Below are positions 1 to 4,962 of a DNA stretch of 7,226 bases, in pieces. Position numbers and translations under genes: made by a program. How positions within the stretch are numbered: position 1 is the first letter of the stretch; the number at the start of each line of letters is the position of its first letter. The notes below the pieces were generated by a model. The model did no database searches and was not told the DNA's origin. It worked only from the letters and a program-made list of their open reading frames with translations. This DNA is from Synergistaceae bacterium (GTDB lineage Bacteria > Synergistota > Synergistia > Synergistales > Aminobacteriaceae). The stretch lies in contig JAITPZ010000228.1 of NCBI GenBank assembly GCA_031289165.1, positions 1-7,226 of the forward strand, in the 5' to 3' direction.

Positions 1-485
1 CTTCCGGTCTCCACCGGCACGACTTCGGTCCCCATCAGCCTCATTCTGAACACGTTCGGGGCCTGCCTCGCCATGTCCTTCGATCCCATGTAGACCCGCG
101 TTTTCATTTTGAAAAGCGCGCCCGCGAGCGCCGTCGCCACGCCGTGCTGGCCGGCTCCGGTCTCGGCGATCAGGCGGGTCCTGCCCATGCGGCGGGCGAG
201 CAGCGCCTGACCCAGAACCTGGTTCGTCTTATGTGCCCCCCCGTGCAGAAGGTCCTCGCGCTTCAGATAAATCTTCGCCTTCGTCCCGGCGCCCAGGTTC
301 CGGCACCTGTAGAGCGGCGTCTCGCGACCCGCGTACTCCTTCAGCAGCCCATTGAACTCCGCTCCGAAGGCAGGATCGGCCTGCGCCTCCTCGAAAGCCC
401 GCTCCATCTCCAGCAGCGTCGGCACGAGTATCTCCGGAACGAACATTCCCCCGAACTCTCCAAAAGCTCCTTTTGCGATCTGCAT
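1..485 (-). CDS. trpB: Tryptophan synthase beta chain, 5' part (cut by window edge)
   Basis: TrpB is the PLP-dependent subunit that condenses indole, channelled from TrpA, with serine to give tryptophan in the cytoplasmic alpha2-beta2 complex. I translated 161 codons from the ATG at 485-483; the rest (the family is about 400 residues) lies beyond base 1. Visible hallmarks are the N-terminal GxFGEFGGMFVPE segment (residues 6-18), the KREDLLHGGAHKTN block (75-88) with Lys86 as the expected PLP Schiff-base lysine, and AETGAGQHGVATA (107-119) with Glu108 as the expected catalytic acid. The ATG directly follows the TGA of trpCF with no spacer, and a GAGAGG-type ribosome site lies inside the end of trpCF seven to nine bases upstream, so translational coupling is likely. 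No frameshift is seen. trpA would be expected next, but that is inference. Confidence 0.96.
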   Translation of the reverse strand, partial: MQIAKGAFGEFGGMFVPEILVPTLLEMERAFEEAQADPAFGAEFNGLLKEYAGRETPLYRCRNLGAGTKAKIYLKREDLLHGGAHKTNQVLGQALLARRMGRTRLIAETGAGQHGVATALAGALFKMKTRVYMGSKDMARQAPNVFRMRLMGTEVVPVETG

Positions 486-1886
486 TCAAATTCCACCTCT
501 CAGGGTTTCAAACAGCGTTTCGATTTTATGGTGATCTTTCCTTCCCGGAGAATTGGGAAATTCCACTCCGGAGTTCACGTCCAGCGCAAAGCAGCCGAGT
601 TCCGAGGCGCGCCGCGCGTTGCCGGGATCCACGCCTCCGGCCAGAATGACCCTCGACCTGTCGACCAGTCCGTCGAGCAGGGACCAGTCGAAAGTTTTTC
701 CCGTGCCTCCCCGCGAGTTTTCCGAAAAAGTATCGAAGAGCGTTCGGTCCGCCCGAACGTCCATAACGGGAACCTTTTTCCGATCCTGTTCCCTGTTCCG
801 CTCCCGCACTCCCGCCGCTTTCCATATTTCGCAGCTCTTCGGCAGCGCCCCGCGCAGCTCGTCGATGAATTTCCCGGGCTCCTCCCCGTGAAGCTGAACG
901 GCGGAAAGCTCCAGGTCCGAGGCGATGCGGGTAATTTTTCGAACCTCGTCGTTCACGAACACGCCCACCATCGGAAGGGGAACGGAGGAGCGAATCTCCC
1001 GCGCCCGGGCCTCGTCGACGCATCTCCGGGAGCCCTGCGCGAAAATCAGCCCGCCGAAAACCGCGCCGGACGCCCAGGACTTCTTCGCATCCTCCGGCGA
1101 GGCGAGGCCGCACACCTTCACCCCGCCGTGAATCAGGCGGCGCGCCGCGAGGTCGAGCCGGTCCGACTTCATGAGGGCCCCGCCGACAAGGAAAACGCGC
1201 GCGCGGCCGCGAAATTTCAAAATATCCCCGTGCGAACCGATGCCCGACTCGCAGACGGCGATCCTGTCGGGCGGCACCCGGTCGATGAGGCGCGCGGAGA
1301 CGTCGAGGTCCACCCCGAGCGTCCGGAGGTTCCGATTGTTGATGCCGATAATTTTAGCGCCCAGCCTGATCGCGCGCTCCAGCTCCGCCTCGTCGTGCAC
1401 CTCCGTCAGGATGTCCATGGAGAGCCGCTGCGCCTCGGCCGCGCAGAGCCTGTACGTCTCGTCGTCCAGAATCGAGAGTATCAGAAGTGCGGCGTCCGCC
1501 CCGTAAAGACGGGCCTCCGTCACCTGGTAGGGCCCGATGACAAAATCCTTCGCCAGAATCGGCCTGTCCAGGATTTCACGGGCTGACCGCAGGATTTCGA
1601 GGCTCCCCTGAAAGTACGGTTCGTCCGTCAGAACGGACACGGCGTCGGCGAAGTCATTGTACACGCCCGCGATCTCCGCGATGTTGAAATTTTTCCGAAT
1701 CAACCCCTCCGACGGAGACGCCTTCTTGCACTCCAGAATGAAGCGAAAACCCGGTTTTTGCAGCGCCGCCCCGAAACGGCGGGACGTCGGAACGGCCCTC
1801 TCCAGCAGGTCGGAATGGGGGATATTTTCCATGCGCTTCTCGACGTCCACGCGTTTACGTCCCACAATTTCATCAAGCACAGACAC
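486..1886 (-). CDS. trpCF: Bifunctional indole-3-glycerol phosphate synthase / phosphoribosylanthranilate isomerase
   Basis: A 466-residue fusion catalysing two consecutive steps: PRA to CdRP (TrpF part) and CdRP to indole-3-glycerol phosphate (TrpC part). Residues 1 to about 255 are the IGPS barrel: LECKKASPS (51-59, Glu52 and Lys54), Lys113 in LAKDF, Glu162 in TEV, Asn183 in INNRNL and Ser214 in ESG match the known catalytic set. Residues from about 256 are the PRAI barrel: KVCGL (257-261, Cys259 as catalytic base), QLHG (331-334), Asp385 in LFDT as catalytic acid, GGTGKTFDWSLL (393-404) and the AGG phosphate loop (416-418). The layout and many local blocks closely resemble the enteric TrpC-TrpF fusion of about 450 residues. 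The start is GTG at 1886-1884, with a GGGAGGGG ribosome site seven bases upstream, and it overlaps the end of trpD by 14 bases. All key residues are present, so both activities should be intact. Confidence 0.96.
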   Translation of the reverse strand: MSVLDEIVGRKRVDVEKRMENIPHSDLLERAVPTSRRFGAALQKPGFRFILECKKASPSEGLIRKNFNIAEIAGVYNDFADAVSVLTDEPYFQGSLEILRSAREILDRPILAKDFVIGPYQVTEARLYGADAALLILSILDDETYRLCAAEAQRLSMDILTEVHDEAELERAIRLGAKIIGINNRNLRTLGVDLDVSARLIDRVPPDRIAVCESGIGSHGDILKFRGRARVFLVGGALMKSDRLDLAARRLIHGGVKVCGLASPEDAKKSWASGAVFGGLIFAQGSRRCVDEARAREIRSSVPLPMVGVFVNDEVRKITRIASDLELSAVQLHGEEPGKFIDELRGALPKSCEIWKAAGVRERNREQDRKKVPVMDVRADRTLFDTFSENSRGGTGKTFDWSLLDGLVDRSRVILAGGVDPGNARRASELGCFALDVNSGVEFPNSPGRKDHHKIETLFETLRGGI

Positions 1887-2919
1887 GGCTTATCCCCTCC
1901 CTGATTTCTTCCGGCGCGTTCGACAGAGCGGCGAATTTTTCGAGCCGCTCCAGAGCCCTGCCGCTCTTCAACACGCTCTTCGCGAGTTCAAAACCGTCCC
2001 GATAGTTTTCCGTTATGCCCCCCAGCGTGAGCAGGGCGGCCGCGTTGACCGATATGGCGGCCTCGTGGGCCTCGCTGCCGCGGCCGCTCAAAACGGAGCG
2101 GATCGCGGCAGCGTTTTCTTCCGGGCTTCCGCCGACGATGGACGAGAGGGGAAATTCCCGCACTCCGAAATTCGCGGGGGTGAAGTTCCTCTCGACGATC
2201 TCCCCGTTCACGAGTTCGGCCGCGTTCGTCGCCCCGTGGGTCGCGATCTCGTCCAGCCCGAGGCCGTTCACCACCAGAGCCCGCTCACACCCGAGCAGCC
2301 GCAGCGTCTCGGCCACGATGTTGCAGAGCGACGGGTCGTAGACCCCGACGAGCATGATGGAGGGCCGCGCCGGATTGATGAGGGGCCCGAGGACGTTGAA
2401 CATCGTCCGCGTGGCGAGGGCCTTTCTGACGGGCATCGCGTGCCGGATGCCGCTGTGATAGTGCGGCGCAAAAAGGAACGTCACCCTCAGCTCGTCGAGC
2501 ATCCCGCGCGCCGTCGCCGGGGACATGTCGAGCTTCACGCCGAAGCGCTCCAGCAGGTCGGCGGCCCCGCACTTCGACGAAACCGACCGATTGCCGTGCT
2601 TGGCCACCGGCAGCCCCGCCTCGGCTGCGACGAAGCTGGCGGCGCTCGAAATGTTGATGGTGTTCGCCCCGTCGCCGCCGGTCCCGACGATGTCCGCGAA
2701 GGCGTAATCCGGTCTCGGGAACGCGCGCGCCCCCTCGCGCAACGCCTCCGCCGCCCCCGCGATCTCCTCCGCCGTCTCCCCCCGCAGTTTCAGCGCCACC
2801 AGCAGCGCCGCGATCTCCACGTCGCTCAGGCTGCCTTTGATGACCGCGTCGAAAAGCGTCGCACTCTCCTCTTTCGCCAGCTTTTCGCCGGACATGAGTC
2901 TGTTCAGCATCGTCTCCAT
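1873..2919 (-). CDS. trpD: Anthranilate phosphoribosyltransferase
   Basis: Transfers the phosphoribosyl group of PRPP to anthranilate, the second step of tryptophan synthesis. From the chosen start it is 348 residues, normal for a stand-alone TrpD. Motifs seen: DIVGTGGDG (76-84, the PRPP pyrophosphate loop), NINISSA-like segment (88-93), KHGNRSVSSKCG (107-118), FNVLGPLINPA (174-184) and GLDE (221-224, the acidic Mg-binding pair). There is no fused glutamine amidotransferase (TrpG) domain, unlike enteric TrpGD, although the sequence itself looks enteric-like. The frame is open upstream to an ATG-less start at 2982, but ATG 2919-2917 is preferred because a GAGGGGG ribosome site lies eight bases before it. 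The upstream alternatives fall in a palindromic repeat and lack a ribosome site. It is the first structural gene after the trp attenuator and overlaps trpCF by 14 bases. Confidence 0.96.
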   Translation of the reverse strand: METMLNRLMSGEKLAKEESATLFDAVIKGSLSDVEIAALLVALKLRGETAEEIAGAAEALREGARAFPRPDYAFADIVGTGGDGANTINISSAASFVAAEAGLPVAKHGNRSVSSKCGAADLLERFGVKLDMSPATARGMLDELRVTFLFAPHYHSGIRHAMPVRKALATRTMFNVLGPLINPARPSIMLVGVYDPSLCNIVAETLRLLGCERALVVNGLGLDEIATHGATNAAELVNGEIVERNFTPANFGVREFPLSSIVGGSPEENAAAIRSVLSGRGSEAHEAAISVNAAALLTLGGITENYRDGFELAKSVLKSGRALERLEKFAALSNAPEEIREGISRVCA

Positions 2920-2954
2920 AAAAATTTCCCCCTCGGATTTATTTTTCTCGATAA

Positions 2955-3015
2955 TTTTCATAATCGGGATCAAGAGGTCCACGACCCCTTGCGGAGCTTG
3001 AGGCGGAGCCTCAGG
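2955..3015 (-). repeat. Palindromic repeat, copy A, with adjacent hairpin
   Basis: Minus-strand CAAGGGGTC, loop GTG, GACCTCTTG (2991-2971) forms a nine-pair stem with a three-base loop, followed by ATCCCGATTATGAAAA. The same architecture occurs on the plus strand at 4899-4937. Immediately 5' of it TGAGGC, loop TCC, GCCTCA (3013-2999) forms a second six-pair hairpin that the other copy lacks. Neither is followed by a T-run, so they are not terminators. The element lies between the second terminator and the trpD ribosome site. It resembles REP-type dispersed palindromes in style; no family is recognised. Confidence 0.6.
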
Positions 3016-3023
3016 TTTTCAAC

Positions 3024-3065
3024 AAAAAAACGCGAGAGGCACATCACACACCTGCGCCCCTCGCG
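3024..3065 (-). terminator. Second, tandem intrinsic terminator
   Basis: On the minus strand CGCGAGGGGCGCA (3065-3053) pairs with TGTGCCTCTCGCG (3043-3031), 13 pairs of which two are G-U, with a nine-base loop, followed by seven T residues (3030-3024). It lies about 15 bases after the U-tract of the attenuator and before trpD, in the same orientation. No leader peptide with Trp codons is attached to it and I found no convincing alternative fold for its arms, so how trpD is transcribed past it is unexplained. Confidence 0.88.
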
Positions 3066-3079
3066 TCCTGCATACAAAT

Positions 3080-3128
3080 AAAAAAAGGGCTCCGTAAGGT
3101 ATTCTGTTACACCCTCGGAGCCCCTTTT
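3080..3128 (-). terminator. Attenuator (3:4) intrinsic terminator
   Basis: On the minus strand GGGCTCCG (3123-3116) pairs perfectly with CGGAGCCC (3094-3087). The stem continues through AGGGTGT with ATACCTT (two G-U pairs and one bulged A) to a six-base loop. Seven T residues (3086-3080) follow directly. The AAAA before the stem could also pair with the U-tract. A textbook rho-independent terminator that forms the off state of the attenuator. Confidence 0.92.
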
Positions 3129-3181
3129 AAAATTCTAAGGATACGGCAACCCAAAGGTGGAGGCTAACGCCACCACCACCA
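3080..3181 (-). promoter_or_regulatory. Ribosome-mediated trp attenuator
   Basis: Segment 1 (3177-3169, within the Trp codons) pairs with segment 2 (3164-3156): GGUGG with CCACC, one U-U mismatch, GGC with GCC, closed by a GUUA loop. Segment 3 (3124-3110) pairs with segment 4 (about 3101-3087) as the terminator. Segment 2 can instead pair with segment 3, either AGCCUC (3165-3160) with GGGGCU (3124-3119) or CACCUUU (3159-3153) with GAGGGUG (3116-3110); either would break the terminator. Expected logic, from known trp attenuators: when Trp-tRNA is scarce the ribosome stalls on the UGG run, frees segment 2, and the antiterminator forms. When it is plentiful the ribosome reaches the UAG, masks segment 2, and the terminator forms. 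The folds were found by eye without energy calculation; the antiterminator is the least certain part. Confidence 0.85.
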
Positions 3182-3229
3182 AAGCCCTTTATTCGTGAAG
3201 GAAGTATCCGCGAAAATTTTCTTTTTCAT
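3164..3229 (-). CDS. trpL: trp operon leader peptide with four consecutive Trp codons
   Basis: A 21-residue ORF (ATG 3229-3227, TAG 3166-3164) that begins MKKKIFAD and ends GLWWWWR. The four tandem UGG codons occupy 3181-3170. A GGTGA ribosome site lies just upstream with a short spacer (about four bases). Trp-rich leader peptides of this size just before a terminator are the hallmark of ribosome-mediated trp attenuation: the peptide is a sensor for charged Trp-tRNA and has no known function of its own. The Trp codons form the 5' arm of the 1:2 hairpin and the stop codon sits at its loop, exactly where a stalled or terminating ribosome would choose between the alternative RNA folds. Too short for most gene finders and likely to be missing from automatic annotation. 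Confidence 0.93.
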   Translation of the reverse strand: MKKKIFADTSFTNKGLWWWWR

Positions 3230-3287
3230 AACGTCACCGTTCACCAGTCAACTTTTTATCGAACCACAGAAACTCGTTATGCGAAAG

Positions 3288-3316
3288 ACTCTAACATCCG
3301 CGTCCAAATTTGACAA
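3288..3316 (-). promoter_or_regulatory. Promoter of the trp operon (sigma70 type)
   Basis: On the minus strand TTGTCA (3316-3311, 5 of 6 to the -35 consensus) is followed after 17 bases by TAGAGT (3293-3288, 4 of 6 to the -10 consensus). The -10 is preceded by TGT, giving an extended -10 element. Transcription should begin near 3281, about 50 bases before the trpL start codon. The -35 lies only about 20 bases after the lysS stop, and AT-rich sequence just upstream (3322-3335) could act as an UP element. Start site not mapped; inferred from motif and spacing. Confidence 0.7.
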
Positions 3317-3334
3317 GCCCCGAATTTAAAAATT

Positions 3335-4882
3335 CTAACCCTTCGGCTTCATCAGGGGGAAGAGGATGACGTCGCGGATGGAGCGGGAGTTCGTCAGGAA
3401 CATGACGAGGCGGTCGATGCCGACCCCCATGCCCCCCGTCGGCGGCAGACCCGTCTCGATGGCGTTGATGAAGTCCTCGTCGAAGGCGTGGGCCTCGTCG
3501 TCTCCGGCCTCCTTCTTTTTGAGCTGATCCTCGAACCGCGCGCGCTGGTCCAAGGGATCGTTCAGCTCGCTGAAGGCGTTGGCCAGCTCTCTGCCGCATA
3601 TGAAAAGCTCGAACCGGTGCGTGTAGTCGGGGTTTTCCGGGTCGCGCTTCGAGAGGGGCGAGATCTCCGTCGGGTGGCCGATGACGAAGGTCGGGTTCAC
3701 GAGCTTTTCCTCACAGAACGCCTCGAACATCAGATTCAGCACGGCAAAACGGCTCTCGCCGCCCTTCAGGTCGATCCCCTTTTCGGCGGCAATTTTCCGC
3801 GCTTCCTCGTCGGAGGTCACGGCGCGGAAGTCGACGCCCGAGTACTCCTTCACCAGGTCCAGCATCGTGGCGCGGCGGAATGGTCGCGCGAGGTCCAGCG
3901 GAATTCCCTGCCACTCGATCTGCAGAGCTCCCACGGCCTTCGCGGCGTTGCGGATCAGCTCCTCGGCCAAGTCCATCATGTCCTCGTAGTTCGCGTAGGA
4001 CCAGTAGACCTCCAGCATCGTGAACTCCGGGTTGTGCATCGTGTCGATGCCCTCGTTGCGGAAGTTTTTGCCGATCTCGTAGACGCGCCCCATCATGCCG
4101 ACGACCAGCCGCTTCAGATAAAGCTCCGGCGCGATGCGCAGGAACATGTCGAGCCCCAGCGCGTTGTGGAAGGATCTGAAGGGACGGGCGTTCGCCCCGC
4201 CCGCCAGAATCGACAGCGCCGGCGTCTCGACCTCCAGCGTCCCGTGGTCCTCGAGGGTCTTTCGAATCGAGCTGATGACGCGAGCGCGGGCGCGAAAGAC
4301 GTCGCGCACCTCCGGGTTCGCGATCAGGTCGGTGTAGCGACGGCGGTAGCGCACCTCGGTGTCCGTCAGCCCGTGCCACTTTTCCGGCAGCGGCCGCAGC
4401 GCCTTGCAGAGCAGACTGTACTCCGTCACCAGAATCGTCAGCTCCCCGCGCCGGGTACGGCACGGGTATCCCACGACGCCGATCCAGTCGCCCGTATCGA
4501 CCCATTTTTTCAGGAAGTTGTAGCTCTCCTCCCCCACCTCGTTGAACTGAAAATAAATCTGTATACGTCCGCTCTCGTCCGCCAGGTCCGCAAACGTGGC
4601 CTTACCCTGACGCCTCAGCGTCATCAGGCGCCCGGCCGTTTGAATTTTCGCCTCGCGCGCCACCTCGTCCGGCTGCAGGCGGTCGAAACACTTTCGAACC
4701 TCCTCAAGCGTGTCCCTGCGGTCCCATCTCTCCACGACGTAGGGATCATACCCCTCTTCCTCGCGAAGGCGCTGCAACTTTTCCTTTCTCTGGCGAAGAA
4801 TTTCGTTTTCCGACTGTTCCGCGCCCTCCGAAGCCTGATTGTTCGCCCCGTCGAGCGCGGGATTTTCCGTGCTGCCCGTCAA
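3335..4882 (-). CDS. lysS: Lysyl-tRNA synthetase, class II
   Basis: Charges tRNA-Lys with lysine using ATP, in the cytoplasm. From the preferred start it has 515 residues, close to the usual 490 to 510. An N-terminal charged helix (about 25-42) leads into an OB-fold anticodon-binding domain (about 78-165), then the class II catalytic domain. Motif 2 is RVYEIGKNFRNEGID (266-280, with the FRNE tetrad at 274-277), followed by HNPEFTMLE (283-291). HPTEISPLSK (403-412) and motif 3 GMGVGIDRLVM (484-494) complete the active site. The preferred start is TTG 4882-4880, with an AAAGGGG ribosome site about nine bases upstream. The ATG at 4927-4925 would add 15 residues encoded by a palindromic repeat and has no ribosome site; the frame also stays open to 5011, inside the upstream gene. 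No terminator separates it from the trp promoter. Confidence 0.95.
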   Translation of the reverse strand: MTGSTENPALDGANNQASEGAEQSENEILRQRKEKLQRLREEEGYDPYVVERWDRRDTLEEVRKCFDRLQPDEVAREAKIQTAGRLMTLRRQGKATFADLADESGRIQIYFQFNEVGEESYNFLKKWVDTGDWIGVVGYPCRTRRGELTILVTEYSLLCKALRPLPEKWHGLTDTEVRYRRRYTDLIANPEVRDVFRARARVISSIRKTLEDHGTLEVETPALSILAGGANARPFRSFHNALGLDMFLRIAPELYLKRLVVGMMGRVYEIGKNFRNEGIDTMHNPEFTMLEVYWSYANYEDMMDLAEELIRNAAKAVGALQIEWQGIPLDLARPFRRATMLDLVKEYSGVDFRAVTSDEEARKIAAEKGIDLKGGESRFAVLNLMFEAFCEEKLVNPTFVIGHPTEISPLSKRDPENPDYTHRFELFICGRELANAFSELNDPLDQRARFEDQLKKKEAGDDEAHAFDEDFINAIETGLPPTGGMGVGIDRLVMFLTNSRSIRDVILFPLMKPKG

Positions 4883-4898
4883 TTGATTTTTCCCCTTT

Positions 4899-4937
4899 CC
4901 GAGGGGTCGCGGACCCCTCGACCCCATTATTAAAAAC
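4899..4937 (+). repeat. Palindromic repeat, copy B, upstream of lysS
   Basis: Plus-strand CGAGGGGTC (4900-4908), loop GCG, GACCCCTCG (4912-4920) is a perfect nine-pair stem with a three-base loop, followed by ACCCCATTATTAAAAA. It aligns through about 35 bases with copy A at 2955-2991, which lies on the opposite strand. Stem differences between copies preserve pairing (A-T against G-C, and G-U against G-C). It occupies most of the spacer between the metallopeptidase stop and the preferred lysS start. There is no T-run on either side, so it is not a typical intrinsic terminator. Confidence 0.65.
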
Positions 4938-4962
4938 TTAAAAAAATATTTAAATGCGGATG

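Larger units (their letters stand above)
2920..3334 (-). promoter_or_regulatory. trp operon control region between lysS and trpD
   Basis: A 415-base stretch with no long gene. Reading on the minus strand from the lysS stop it contains, in order: a promoter, a leader peptide gene with four Trp codons, an attenuator (1:2 hairpin, then 3:4 terminator), a second terminator, two palindromes and the trpD ribosome site. Each is listed separately. The base composition is clearly more A- and T-rich than the flanking genes. I see no obvious copy of the enteric TrpR operator core (CTAGTTAACTAG-like) around the promoter, so repression by a TrpR-like protein is not supported by sight. Confidence 0.85.

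Noticed and set aside
229..489. 86-residue minus-strand frame overlapping the trpB start
   Set aside because: It is an out-of-frame reading of trpB; the correct frame from 485 gives a clean TrpB sequence to the window edge.
144..1586. 480-residue open frame on the plus strand
   Set aside because: It lies opposite trpB and trpCF, whose products carry full catalytic motifs. The translation is rich in Arg, Pro, Gly and His without domains, typical of the antisense of GC-rich codons.
2971..3015. Hairpins near 2971-3015 as a third terminator
   Set aside because: The stems are good but no T-run follows on the minus strand; one matches a repeat element instead.
3047..3073. Mini-ORF of nine codons (starts MQDARG) that ends in the loop of the second terminator
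   Set aside because: It has no ribosome site, no Trp or other repeated regulatory codon, and falls there plausibly by chance. It would matter only if the second terminator proves to be translated.
1657..3081. 474-residue open frame on the plus strand
   Set aside because: Antisense to trpCF and trpD and into the attenuator; no recognisable motif and no ribosome site that stands out.
3230..3287. Possible TrpR operator between promoter and trpL
   Set aside because: No CTAG/AACTAG-type palindrome is present; only short GGTGA repeats, which serve as ribosome sites.
3488..4933. 481-residue open frame on the plus strand
   Set aside because: Exact antisense of lysS; composition artefact.
4938..4962. 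AT-rich run before lysS as a possible promoter
   Set aside because: TAATAAT resembles a -10, but no -35 with acceptable spacing is visible and the run could be simple AT-rich spacer.
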